DNA of 33,084 bases, from the NCBI GenBank assembly GCA_036939975.1, contig JALLPB010000028.1, positions 1 to 33,084 on the forward strand, in the 5' to 3' direction. A model generated the notes under the pieces. The model did no database searches. It worked only from the letters and a program-made list of their open reading frames with translations, and had not been told where the DNA came from. The position numbers and the translations under genes were made by a program. Source of the DNA: Cyclostephanos tholiformis (lineage: Eukaryota; Bacillariophyta; Thalassiosirophyceae; Thalassiosirales; Thalassiosiraceae). Below are positions 9,331 through 20,225 of the stretch, in pieces (the first letter of the stretch is position 1; every line of letters begins with the position of its first letter).

Positions 9331-11682
9331 GGTGGGGCAATTTGTGTGAGTTGTGTGCACTCACTTGTTTGTTTGATGTGTGCTGGAAGAGGAGGGGTGC
9401 ACCATAAAGCACACCCAGGCCCAACCAGGGCATGTAGGGGATTGCCGGAAAGCTCTCCTCAATATGAGAACGTCTGTGGCCTTGTAGTAAGGTCTAGACG
9501 TAGCAGATCAAGAGAAGCAAGATGGGGAGCCACTAAGATGTACATAGAGGGGGCTCACTATCTAAGAAAAGAAGAAATGTTTCTTATGCCCCGGCATTTC
9601 TTATGCCCCGACTTTTACGGTAGTGTCGTATCCCTTTTTGTTGTACTGGTACAATATGTTGTACAGTATAGGGCGTTTTCAACTAACTTATACCTTGCAA
9701 ATCTTCATAAGTTACTAGTATTAGGATATGATATGATTTGCAAAAATAACCCCAAAAGGGTACTAGTTTTGGTAGCACTGGGTCCAGATGGCCATCTTAG
9801 ATGTCTCAAGGGCCTTTTTTGCCTCATCCAAAAATGTCCCAAAAAAGATGTGCATGAGCTTGACTCATAATGTGCTCTCACTCCTGCAGCCTCCTCCACA
9901 TCCTCTATGCCCCTCCCCGCTGCCTCCATTCCCCTCAACTTCCTCATAGATTCCTCCTACTGACTCTTTAGGCTTTCCCTCCTTGTCCATAGCTCATTCT
10001 GCCTCATCCTTATTGTGATTCAAGCATGCCCACCATTGTCCTCCCAAGTCTTGATTGACGTTGTATGGATGGCGAGGTCATCATCACCCTACCATATATC
10101 GTCTTTTTTATTTTCAGGACCAGCTCCTTCCCATAATCCATGACGCACTCATCTGCGAGCGCTCGCAGCATGACAGGGTAGTTGAGGATGTTGATTGTTC
10201 ATTTGTGAAGGTGTATGATCAACGGGGGGCTGCCATTGTCGTATTTGTCATCCTTGTTGTCATTGTCGTTCTTCTCCCCCTGCCCATTGTGTGACCCCTC
10301 CCACCAACAATGACATTGTTCTGCTGCAGTGCCACAGCCCACTTGATCCCCACCGCCCCCAAACCCCCCACATTGTCGTCATCATTGATCAATGTCATCT
10401 TGGCCCTTGGCCGCCTCTGTGAGTTACGATGACATAATGTTGGGGTGGATTATAACATTATTGGGGCCTGTAAGATGGCTCTGCTGGGGCCATGGTCACG
10501 TCCCCATTCTCACCTTCCGCATCCACGACACCCACCGCCGCCACAGTGGCATCTCTTCTCCATCGTTCCAGAGCCACACCCTAACACTTCTCCTCTCCCA
10601 TCCTTTTCCCCACCACATCCCCTTGGCATCATGGCATGATGAGTGCAACTGTCACCAAAAATACTCCACCTCCTCCAACATTCCTCTTTTCATCCCACTC
10701 CTGTTGTCCTCACCGATGACATTCTTCTTCCACTGACAAAGTTTAACATAGAGCTGATTTTTATTTTTCTACATCTGACCTACTCAGTCAAAAATGATGG
10801 CTGCCATCGCCATTGCTGCTGCCACTTCTATTGCTGGAGACCACAGATGCGCTACCATTGAGTCATTGTCCTCCTCCTCCTCATCGTCATCGTTGTTGCT
10901 GTCCTTGTGTTCATCTCCCCCCCTCTCCTCCTCCCAACCTCCTCCACTATCATCCTTCCGCCAATGACAGAGCATCACCAGTGGCGCTGTGATTAACTGG
11001 CAACAGGACGCCGCAATCGTCCTTTGATGACCCCCCCCCCCATGTCCAAATCATTGTCAAGCAATGAGTGAGTTGACAAGTTGGTTAGGTCAACTACTCC
11101 CCCCCCAATTGCTGCCAACAAAAAAGGTAGTTGATTGTTGTTTTTTTACATCATGCCAGCTGCAACAATGACCACCATGACCACCTCTGCCATAGCCTCT
11201 GTTGCCAATGGTGCACCGCCATCATCCCCCTGCCATGTCAGCTTGTCCCACCACCGCTTCTGACATCAACAAAGGTGGGAGGTGGGGCAATGATGGCAGC
11301 AATTACTGCAATGGCAACATAAACAAAAAAAGCACATCATGTGTCCAATTTTACCATGTTTGCAATGCATCAGGGCATGCAATGCAAGAGGCCCTAACCC
11401 ATCAAATATTGGCATGATATTCATCCATACTATGGGAGAAAGGTGTGAGCAAGTGACTGGGGTGAAGGAACATGCATGTGATGTGCATGTGGAGCTGGAG
11501 GGACGCTCGAGCGCAAAAACTGGACATAAAACTCTCATTCAAGCACCAATGTCTACATAGGAACCTGTTGGCAGTTTTATTAAGGTACAATGAGCATTGT
11601 ACCAAAAAAAGGAACTTGACACTAGCATCTGGCCTTATGCCAGGCGTGCCAAATGTACGTAAATATTGTACAATAAAATGGC
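9331..11682. other. Gene-poor low-complexity stretch
   Basis: I find no convincing coding sequence on either strand. The sequence is rich in CAT/GTC/CCA-type short words, with C runs near 11030 and 11100 and TCC-rich runs near 10870-10940. Open frames here are compositionally biased and carry no recognisable motif. Confidence 0.6.
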
Positions 11683-12150
11683 TTACGTCATGCATGCAAC
11701 TGTGGCAAGGACAACGACATGGAAGTCAAAGATCACCTCCAGCTCCATCCACATGTAGCTGTCATTCCCACCACCGCCAAAGTAATTGAACAAAATGGTG
11801 ATGGCACAGGGGGACGTGTCCTCTATGGCCATGACTAATTTAGTCTTTGTGCAATTCTGCCCATCCTTGCCCTTCTCTGACATGGCAAGTTGGACCCTCC
11901 CGTGAATGGACGCCACCAGTACCAGTACGGTGAGTTCAAGGGAGATGCAATCTTCCTTTGTGGAAAGGATTGGGATGTTGGCATCCCACCCATCCCAATT
12001 GCCATCGTCCTTGCCATCGATTCCGTACTTCATCAGTGCGGCCTTGAGACTCATTGCCAATTTGACCTGTATTGATGGATCAGTAGGTGAAGAAGCAAGT
12101 GGGCTCCTTGCTCTCCAGGGCAAATTTTCCAACCTGTACATGCAATTCAT
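11683..12150 (-). CDS. Hypothetical ORF, possibly a transposon relic
   Basis: This 155-aa minus-strand frame has balanced composition, unlike the low-complexity frames around it. It contains a hydrophobic stretch near the middle (ISLELTVLVLVAS) followed by a charged segment with KGKDGQNCTKTKL and a glycine run. No catalytic motif is visible and there is no neighbouring partner gene. It could be a leftover of a transposon gag-like protein or a chance frame. Function is unknown. Confidence 0.25.
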   Translation of the reverse strand: MNCMYRLENLPWRARSPLASSPTDPSIQVKLAMSLKAALMKYGIDGKDDGNWDGWDANIPILSTKEDCISLELTVLVLVASIHGRVQLAMSEKGKDGQNCTKTKLVMAIEDTSPCAITILFNYFGGGGNDSYMWMELEVIFDFHVVVLATVACMT

Positions 12151-13022
12151 CCAAAGTCAATTTCAATACAACACAATGCTCATGTTACCGTATGGGCAAT
12201 GCAACTCCAATTTGGCCATTGCGACTGCAGTTTCGACATGCACATAGTGGTGATCTCAATACCCTCCCTCGTGACCCCAACCAATACCACCATAGGCATG
12301 AAGGGCTCAAAATGGCATACCATCATTTGTTGATTGTTGTTTTTTGTTTAATTGTGGGCTGTTGTCATCATTGTTCATCATGTCTCCCTCCTGGCAGCAT
12401 CTGCCCCCCTTACCCAAGCCTACAATCAATGCCTATCCTCCCCCCCCCCTCTCACGTCATCATAGACATCAACATTGCTGTCACCCTCATTTGTTGCGAC
12501 CATCATGTCTGTCACAGAATCAGCATCCTGTGGCGGTGGCAAAAGTGGGGGGAAGCATTGCCAATGGGAGGGATGGCCAATGGGGTTGGGGGGCGGCGCC
12601 TCCGGATGATAGGTGGCGGAGAGGGAGGGCATCGGGTGGTGGTGGCTACAGAGTGTTTTTATTCGATGGGCAGCAAATTCCCAACCCTTAGCCAACCCTT
12701 ACCTAGCCCTTATTTAACCCTTATCTAACCTTATCTAACCCTTAGATAACCCTTAGATAACCCTTAGGAAGCGACCCATTTCAATTGTTATAAGAGCGGT
12801 ATTATTATTATTATTGTTGTATCTATCTATCGTAAGCAGGTATAGTACTTTTACGCTAAAAAAAATGCGGATGAGAGTGAGGTTGAGGGAAGTAACAAAA
12901 GAAGGGTTACGGGATTTTTTAGTAGAATTACCTATTTCAGAGTAATTAGTGTATGAAAATAAAGTGTTACTAAGAGTGTTACAAGGTGTTACTTCTAGAG
13001 TGTATTATTAAAATAATTATTC
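12151..13022. other. Non-coding stretch with a tandem array and AT-rich tail
   Basis: No gene is supported. A GTTGATTGTTGT word lies at 12329-12340, C and G runs near 12430 and 12580, the 11-bp array at 12681-12767, a short ATT microsatellite near 12798-12814, and AT-rich sequence up to the Harbinger relic. Confidence 0.6.
12681..12767 (+). repeat. 11-bp tandem array AACCCTTANNN, about 8 copies
   Basis: Units read AACCCTTA followed by three variable bases (GCC, CCT, TTT, TCT, GAT), with one unit lacking a C. The core resembles but is not the TTAGGG telomere repeat (CCCTTA, not CCCTAA). A shorter array of the same unit on the opposite strand lies at 20686-20737. Confidence 0.85.
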
Positions 13023-13921
13023 TTACTTGTCCCCATACTCAACCTCAAATAGGGGCTCTACGTTTGTGATAGCGAGCTGCATGATCACAGTGCATGCATA
13101 AAAGACCATCCCATGTATGGTAATGTCATGGCGGTACACCCTCTTGAGGATGCCCCAGTTCTTGAGCTGGCCATTAAATGTCTTGTGCCAAGACCTGGCT
13201 GCCAACTGCATGCCAAGATTCTAAACAGGATTGCAGCTGTTGTTGGGACACTTGACCTTGTCCAGGAAGCCGATGTAGCCACTGTTGGCTTTGATGCACT
13301 TGCCCGGCTCAAGGAGGTGGGACAGGATGTCATTGAAGAGTTTGACATCCGTCCAGGCACCAGCGGGGTATGGCCCCCCAACCCACACCAAATTCCCGGT
13401 GAGGATGTCTACGCCAAGCTCATATCATAGTGCGGACTTGCAGCCATACTTGTGGGAACCAAAAATGTTCCCCTTCTTGGCGCCCCCCTTCTGTTGGATA
13501 TGAAAGTCAGTTCCATTGATTGTCATGAGACAATTGTTTCCAATGTCATGTTTGAGATGGCTTTCGAACACAATCTGTGGTTTCGTGAGAGAGGGGGGAC
13601 ATACGGCAAGGTTAGATGATGTCGAGTGTGATAATAAAAACAATAAAAGACTTACCACTTCATCTGCCAGCTCACAGATGCGCTCCAATAGGAGCCACAC
13701 CCACTTCTGCATCATCTTGGTGTCAACAGAAGCCCCTTGACCCGCCAACAGTGGCACATCCAGGGCCCTCGCATGGATAAACCTTCAAAAAATAGAGAGA
13801 CCAAAGCAGATGCTTCGGCTTGCAAATTTTGGGGTGCAGGCCACCTTCCCCGAGTCAACACCATTTTTACAATTTGAAACCATGCCCCAAAGAAGGAGCG
13901 GAAGCGATGGTCCTCCATTGT
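13023..13921 (-). pseudogene. PIF/Harbinger (DDE_Tnp_4-type) transposase, decayed
   Basis: The minus strand encodes a recognisable Harbinger transposase in pieces. A first fragment near 13921-13860 has EDHRFRSFFG and lies in a different frame from the rest. The main frame starts about 13757 and holds the first catalytic Asp in NGTDFHI. Next comes a stop at 13427-13425, then LTGNLVWVGGPYPAGAW followed by TDV with the second Asp. The third acidic position has become Asn in KANSGYIG (normally an acidic residue before SGY). A second stop lies at 13223-13221, followed by a C-terminal RH...H...LFEVEYGD tail. A likely 81-nt intron (GTAAGT at 13655 to CACAG at 13575) lies between EV and IVFESH. With two nonsense codons, at least one frameshift and the lost acidic residue it is inactive. 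Confidence 0.85.
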
Positions 13922-14085
13922 TGCCATACCCACCTTTTGTGCCGCCAGGGATATCATGTCACGGGCAGCACAAAAAAACAAGGCATCCTCCATCTCATCT
14001 CTTGTCATTGTCACTCTTGTCATCATCATCATTGTTGCTCACGTCATTGCCCCTCGTATCATCATTGGCAACGTCACTCACCTTT

Positions 14086-14272
14086 TGTTAGACAAACAGT
14101 CACAGAAGCTAGTTAACAAGCTTTTAGCGATGAAAAAAATTTAAATTCTCCACATGGAAGGTTTTCGGGTGAAATTTTCCCAAAGGGAAAAGACCAACCT
14201 AGTCTCATAAATAGCTACTCACCTATTCATTACAACCTAGGTTAGTCACTGTTTAGTAGTGATTAACTATCA
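14086..14272 (+). repeat. 5' LTR of the copia element
   Basis: It begins with TG at 14086 and shares several blocks with 17517-17648, including AAATTTAAATTCTCCA and TAGGTTAGTCACTGTTTAG. The end is placed at the CA at 14271-14272, but the repeat match itself stops near 14259, so this edge is uncertain. The next bases do not give an obvious primer-binding site. Confidence 0.7.
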
Positions 14273-14307
14273 GACAAACAAAAGCATAAGACAACAGGCC
14301 AGAAAGC

Positions 14308-15526
14308 ATGGGAATTAGAACCAAAATCTGCGATGAAATCAGGAAAGAAACGGTGACCAAAATCCATGGCCAACCAACTAGCCACGACCTTACAACCCTC
14401 AAAAAGGAGATCATTGCAATTCTCACAAACATCCCAACAACCTTGGGTGGAGGAAACCACGGCCACATTGGAATAATCATGGACCTGACTGAGTACAACA
14501 CCATGATGGGAGGCACAGATTTCATCAGTCCAACAAATCCAAGAATCTACCTAGTGGGCCTAGCAGTGAATGCGGAACACTCACAAAAGAAACTCAAAGA
14601 CGTATTCATAAAATCCACAATCCCAGCAAAACGATACTCGACGAGAAGAAACCAATACATAATGGTGTTAGTGGAGGTAGATGAAAATTACATCGATGCA
14701 GAACCCATGAAAAATAAAACACAAGGACCAATCATCAAAGCTTACCAGACAGTGTGGGAATGGCTAACAGCATCTGGGACAGTCAAACCAACAATCCACA
14801 TCCTTGATAATGAAGCCCCAGCAGCATACAAAACCAAAATATGAAAGCACTGCACCCTCCAAATGGTACCACCTGACAACCACCAAAGAAATCTGGTGGA
14901 AAGGGCAATACAAACAAGAACCATTTCAAGGCAGTACTAGCGGGGGTGGACAACAACTTTCCCATGAACTTATGGGATCTACTCTTACCTTAGACAGTTC
15001 TCACACTCAACATGCTATGACAATTAAATGTACTCCCACAGTCTCAGCATACCAATACATCAATGGTGCATTCAATTACAACAAGATGCTCCTAGCACCG
15101 ATGGAGTGCGCAGTACAGGTCCACAAGAGCAAAGAAAGAAAAAACTCATGGGCAGCAAATGCTACCAAGGGATGGTACCTACAAACGTCACTCGAGCACT
15201 ACAGATGCCATGTCATTTACGTCAAAAAGACAAGGAGTGAGAGAGTGACTGACACAGTGCACTTCAAACATAAACACATCACACAACCTACTATAGCCCC
15301 AGAAGACACCATAGTCAAAGCGCTAAACGACCTGACACAAGCATTGAAAGAGAGGAGAAACAAAAAGGGAACAGAAGAAATTGAGGTACTACAGAAAATG
15401 GACAAAATCCTACAAAACTTACCCACAACCCCAACGACCAAAGCAACAGCAACAGTGGCAAATGAAACAAGAGAGCCACAACAGGAAATATGCAGCAGGA
15501 ACCAAGGGTGCGGAGACAACCACTGA
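14308..15526 (+). pseudogene. Copia gag-like and integrase fragment
   Basis: Residues from 14308 give a gag-like N-terminus (KIHGQPTSHDLTTLKKEI, then a glycine/histidine segment GGGNHGHIG). The frame jumps abruptly, near 14560, into an integrase core with VDENYIDAEPM and the Asp in HILDNEAP. After a stop at 14842-14844 the same frame resumes with VPPDNHQRNLVERAIQT, holding the catalytic Glu. Two further stops interrupt the NMLxQLNV region near 14985 and 15018. The reading then moves to another frame, with VSAYQYINGAFNYNK and SLEHYRCHVIYVKKTR, up to a charged linker. Protease is missing, so the gag-integrase join is an internal deletion. Confidence 0.8.
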
Positions 15527-15675
15527 CAGAAGCAAAGGTAACATTCAACAAGTCATGCAAGCCAATGCAGGAGATGCAGCTGGAATCAAGGGTGCCATGA
15601 CAATCAACAACAACCAAGACGCGCAAGTCAATCACGTCAGCAACCGTAGACAAACCCATACCACTCACAACAAAA

Positions 15676-17471
15676 GTGCGACCAGAGGAGAGCAGCAAAT
15701 TGAGAGAAAGATTACGACACGCCAGAATAAACAGAGCACAAATACACCAACGTCACCAAATTTACTCACGTGACACCCCCAGACGAGAACGAATACAACT
15801 CATGTATGATGAAGACATCAAGAACTACCGCAACTATGGCCAACTAATCTGCAACCCCAAACTCAAAGAAGTCTGGTTACAATCCACAGCCAATGAATTT
15901 GGAAGGCTCATGTAGGGGGTTGGAGGCAGAGTAAAAGGAACAGACACAATCCGATTCATCAGCAAGAGCAAAGTCCAAGCAGAACAATGGAAAGATGTGA
16001 CATACACAAGTTTCAGTTGCAACTTAAAGCCAAACAAAGAGGAAAAGGAACACACCAGACTCACCGCAGGAGGTGACCACATCAACTACCCTGAAGATGT
16101 AGGCACTCCCACAGTGGACATGACCTTATTCAAATGTTTGGCAAACAGCATCATCTCCATGCCGGAAGCAAGGTGCATCATGATCGATGTAAAGGACTTT
16201 TACTTGAACACACCAATGAAATGTTGGGAATACATGCACCTCAAGGAATCAGGCATACCAGACAAGATAAAAGAAAAATACAAACAACGAGAGATAATCT
16301 CAGAAGACAAGTATGTCTACTGTGAGATACGAAAAGGGATTTATGGCTTACCTCAAGCAGGCATCATTGCACAGGAGTTACTCGCAGAGAGGCTAGCATC
16401 AAAGCAAAATTATCCCGGGCCTATGGACACACGAAAGTAGAGCAATGACATTTACATTAGTGGTTGACAACTTTGCGATAAAGATTGTGAGCAACAACTA
16501 TGCAGAGCACATAATCAATGCACTCCAAAAGACTACACAATCACAGTGGATCCAGGAGCAACAAAATATATAAGACTCCCCATTGAATGGGACTACAACA
16601 ATGGAAACGTCCACCTTCACATGCCAGGATATCTAGAGAAAGCAATGACGAGGTTCAAACACAAAAAAAACAACAAAAGTCCAGAACTCATCCCATCACC
16701 ACGTCGAAGTAAAATACAGAGCCAAACAACAATACACCATCGACGAAGAGACACCCCCCCCCCTCAATGCGGAGGACATCAAATACGAGCAGGCAGTAGC
16801 GGGGACCCTCTTGTACTATGTGAGAGCCGTCGACGCCACCATTCTTCCAGCCCTCAGCGCCATCACCACCAAACAGGCAAAACCAATGCAACGCATGATG
16901 GAAACAATCAAACAACTGTTAGACTATTGTGAAACACAGGAGGTAGCAATAATAAATACACAGTGACGTGGGATACTGCAACAAAAAGAATGCAAGAAGC
17001 TGTGCGGGGGGACACTTCTTCTTCTCAAACAATGACCAAATGCCTCCCAACAATGGTGCCATCATGACAACCGCAACAATCATCAAGGCAGTAATGGCAT
17101 CAGCAGCAAAAGCAGACCTGGGAGCATTGTTTCACAATGCAAAAGAAGGTGTATACCTCCACCAGATACTCACCAAAATGGGACACCCCCAACCATGTAT
17201 GTCAATCCAAATGGACAGCACAATGGCCAAGGGAATAATAAATAATAAAATCCAACCCAAGCAAACAAAGGCAATGGACATGAGATTCCACTGGCTCCAT
17301 GACCGCAAGGCGCAGGGCCAATTTTGAATTTATTGGAGGCTGGGGAAAACGAATTTGGCAGATTATTTCACCAAACACCACCCCAGCACACCATGTCAAC
17401 ATGCAAGCAGAATTCCTCACAAGAGTCAAGGATCTAGCAGAAGCACGATGTCAACAAAAAGAAAACAATTG
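15676..17471 (+). pseudogene. Copia reverse transcriptase and RNase H fragment
   Basis: Reverse transcriptase is read across three frames. NYGQLICNPKLKEVWLQS is followed by a TAG at 15913-15915, then a frame with MIDVKDFYLNTPM holding the first catalytic Asp, then IYGLPQAG. After a frame change near 16400 comes TFTLVVDNFAIK, where the usual DD pair is DN. RNase H remnants include LLYYVRAVDATILPALSAI near 16810, then MSIQMDSTMAKGIINNK and ADYFTKHHP near 17360. The C-terminal tail, EFLTRVKDLAEARCQQ, ends near 17471. It is clearly inactive. Confidence 0.8.
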
Positions 17472-17516
17472 ACAGACCAACCCACACAGTCACCTACAAG
17501 CTAGTAGCTACAAGGG

Positions 17517-17648
17517 TGTTTAAGACAAACAGTCACAAAAGCTAGCAAACAAGCTTTAAGCTATGGAAAAAATTTAAATTCTCCATGTGGAAGGTTTTTG
17601 GGTGAAGTTTTCTCAAAGGGGCAACCTAGGTTAGTCACTGTTTAGTAG
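17517..17648 (+). repeat. 3' LTR of the copia element, internally shortened
   Basis: It matches 14086-14259 but lacks a block of about 45-50 bases present in the left copy (roughly 14193-14240). It begins with TG directly after the purine run ACAAGGG. The divergence between the LTRs, with substitutions and an indel, marks an old insertion. Confidence 0.75.
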
Positions 17649-19235
17649 GGTGAGCAGGGTGAGCAACTCTTCAGAATGGACTATGAGATGACATCATAAC
17701 TTCTGATTTGTTAGGTGTTACTAACAAAAATTGCATGCAGCCATTCGTTCAATGTTTGGGAAAATGGGAGGCCTTTTCCATGGTGACCTAGTGTGATATT
17801 GAGGGTGTTGCAGGAAAAAAGCCTTTTGTATGCACGGTATGTCTTGTGTTCAAATGCATTGAAAAGTACTATGTTTCAAACTGGTTCCTATGTACTCCCT
17901 GTAGGATTTGGTCTGGGCAGGAAAATGTTTATGTTCCCACCAAAATTGTACTGGATGAGCCTTTGGAGGTGGTGCCGCCTTTTTCCTCAACCTCAAAAGA
18001 GTATGTACATATTAATTTTTAATAGTGAGTACATAATGTACTTAAAAAAGTACTAGGTAGATACTTTCAAATAGTTCAGGAAAATTGTGAGAAGATTACA
18101 TCATACCCTACCTACTTTAAGTATTACTCTAGAGAATAATAATATTGTTACTCACCCAACTTAAAACCAGAATAAACTGGGGATAATCCCAGAATATTCA
18201 CAAATAGAATAAAATCTATTTATCATGTCCGGACACCTGGAATAGATTTTATACCATAAATAAAATTTATTTTTTATTTCTTGCTTTGGCCATTTCCATT
18301 CTCGCATTTCATTGGTCAATATCTCAGCAACTACTAGGCTGATTAAGCTCAAATTTGAACCATCACCATTCCAATCTTCATTCCCAACAATTTGATACAC
18401 TGGCGCTGTCTACTGTCATCTGACAGTGTGGCAAATAGCTGTGAAAGCCAACGAATTATTGCTGTTGCTTCCCCCTCACTCTCCCACTTCATCGACCAAT
18501 ATCTTGGCAATTTGAGCACCAATAGTAGTCTTTTGGATCAGGATAGTGGTTATGGCACTGGACCATCTAGGAGGAATGGATAGGGGAGTGGTGGCAGTGG
18601 AAGGAATGAAAGGTCATAATAAAATCATATTAAATGATTATTGTATGTCAGTCATCATTTTCATCAGACTCACTTCCATTCCCATCAACTACACTATTGT
18701 AATCTCTTGGATGGAAGTAGTACTCTGCAATTCTGCTGTATCCTTAGAGGTTTTTAATAGATACATATTCTGAATGAAATACCATTTTGATCTGGTTATA
18801 CCCAACATAATCGCCAGTGAGGAGCCTCACTGTCTTTATTAGCATCCAATTAATATAAACTCAGAATAAATAAATAGGGTTGATTATATTGCCTTGTTCT
18901 GATGTCATATAATTTCTCAATGTTCCCCCATGGTTTTTCTATGTATTCCTGTGTACCAAAGACAAGGGGTGTGGTCACTCCGTCCCATCATATAATCTTC
19001 TCCTATACATGTTGTATATATTGCACCGACCTACAATGGATCTATCAACATACCAATTATACAATGTCTGATTATACAAGTTAGGGCATGATGAATTAAG
19101 TGAGATTTTGATGAGGTGAGATATAATTAGTACAAAGTACAAATGAAAGCAAAAAAATGCATGGTGGAGGTTAAATGAAGACAAATTCTGTCAAATGCTT
19201 CAGTGACATGACATATGTCACAAAGAACAAAGTGT
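17649..19235. other. AT-rich intergenic stretch without recognisable genes
   Basis: I see no supported gene. Small imperfect inverted repeats occur near 18205-18260 (AATAAAATCTATTT and its partner AATAGATTTTAT). One diverged copy of the foldback arm described at 19640-20225 lies at about 18895-18975. Confidence 0.55.
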
Positions 19236-19310
19236 GTCATCGGTGTTGGTGTCGGTGTTGGTGTCAGTGACAATGTTGATGTCGATGTCGATGTTGATGT
19301 TGATGTTGAT

Positions 19311-19342
<32 letters not shown>

Positions 19343-19390
19343 TAGTGTCAGAGTCGGTGTCAGTGTTGGTGTTGGTGTTGGTGTTGGTGT
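19236..19390 (+). repeat. Hexamer minisatellite (GTYGRT)n
   Basis: About 26 copies of a six-base unit alternate among GTTGGT, GTCGGT, GTTGAT and GTCGAT, with a few interruptions (GTCAGT, GTTAGT). Because the period is six, all frames stay open (Val-Gly/Val-Asp on plus, Asp-Thr/Asn-Thr on minus), but nothing around it looks coding. Confidence 0.9.
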
Positions 19391-19639
19391 ACCTATTCAA
19401 ACAAGACACCTTGTTAGTCAGTGGGGAAGCCTCTATTGGCTCGTCATCAGAAATCAAAAAAAATCAAAGAAAAAATGTCACACATGACAGCAGAGACATA
19501 AAAATGGGAACTAAAATACTTAGTGAAAAATGACTGCATAGAATTTTCAGCAATGAGTAGAGTGACTACCAATACAATGAGTATACAAATTGCCAAAGAC
19601 AAATCATATGAAAAAGTTATACAAAAATGAGATTACCTC

Positions 19640-20225
19640 CATCCCCCTTGTCCTTAGGTACACAGGAATATGTAGAATAAACTTAGGGGGAAATTGAGAA
19701 ACAAATTATATGACCTCAGAATGAGGCAAATCCTATTACTTGCCCCTTGCATTTCTGGCCATCATCCATAGAAAATACAGTTTTTAGACCAAATATCAAA
19801 TCCCCCAGCTTCACATAACCCTAAAACTATCAAGGCATCCACACGTAATCCTAACTAAAAGGGCGCCATGTTCAACCCTAAGTTATTGGGGCAAAAAAAT
19901 CCACTCCAACCAACCCATGGCTTTGAACCACAGGCCTTGAACCTGGAACCACCATAGTTCACTCCAGCCTACTTACCTTTGTACCATTCCACCATGAACT
20001 TTCCTGGCAATGATATTTTTCTATTTATAAACTCTAAGTTTTTGAATTAATCATGGTTTTTCTTTGTCCAATGATGGCCAGATTTGCAGTGGCAGACAAT
20101 AGGAATTGCCTCATTCTGAGGTCATATAAAATACTAATTGTATTATTTTCATACATGTGTTTCGCAATTATCCCCTATGTTTATTCTATGTATTCCTGTG
20201 TACCTAAGGACAAGGAAGATGGACA
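19640..20225. repeat. Foldback (long inverted repeat) element
   Basis: The arm at about 19640-19795 is the inverse of the arm at about 20033-20225. A 21-bp stretch (19707-19727 against 20108-20128) and a 25-bp stretch (19646-19670 against 20191-20215) are perfect, with diverged sequence between. The loop of about 240 bases holds the tRNA-like unit at 19893-19995. No transposase is present, so this would be a non-autonomous (MITE-like) element. Confidence 0.75.
19893..19995 (-). ncRNA. Possible Pol III unit (tRNA-derived SINE-like)
   Basis: On the minus strand TGGTGGAATGG (19994-19984) fits the A-box consensus TRGYNNARNGG. GGTTCAAGGCC (19943-19933) contains GTTCAAGGC, which fits the B-box consensus GWTCRANNC. 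The spacing is tRNA-like, about 40 nt. A T7 run at 19899-19893 could terminate Pol III. The B-box region can form a short stem with a seven-base loop, but I cannot fold a full cloverleaf, so this is not called a tRNA. Confidence 0.35.

Larger units (their letters stand above)
14086..17648 (+). mobile_element. Decayed Ty1/copia retrotransposon with both LTRs
   Basis: Two direct repeats starting TGTT(TA)AGACAAACAG bracket gag-like, integrase, reverse transcriptase and RNase H remnants in the copia order (integrase before reverse transcriptase). A purine stretch ACAAGGG lies directly before the right LTR, as expected of a polypurine tract. The coding interior is broken by stops and frameshifts and is too short (about 3.2 kb), mainly because the region between gag and integrase is deleted. 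It is inserted next to the Harbinger relic. Confidence 0.85.

Noticed and set aside
8718..9870. Long plus-strand open frames of 229 and 187 codons
   Set aside because: They run through the LTR edge and opposite the zinc-finger relic, with Cys/Ser/Pro-biased composition and no motif. They are antisense shadows.
12087..12728. Plus-strand frame of 213 codons
   Set aside because: Low complexity, ends in the 11-bp array, and overlaps the slightly better minus-strand frame. No motif.
12681..12767. True telomere or chromosome end
   Set aside because: The unit is an 11-mer with CCCTTA, not the (CCCTAA)n hexamer, and unique-looking sequence continues on both sides.
19234..19533. Protein encoded by the hexamer array
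   Set aside because: A period of six keeps every frame open by arithmetic. There is no credible start context, domain or neighbouring exon.
19893..19995. A genuine tRNA gene
   Set aside because: The A and B boxes fit, but no seven-base acceptor pairing or normal anticodon arm could be built.
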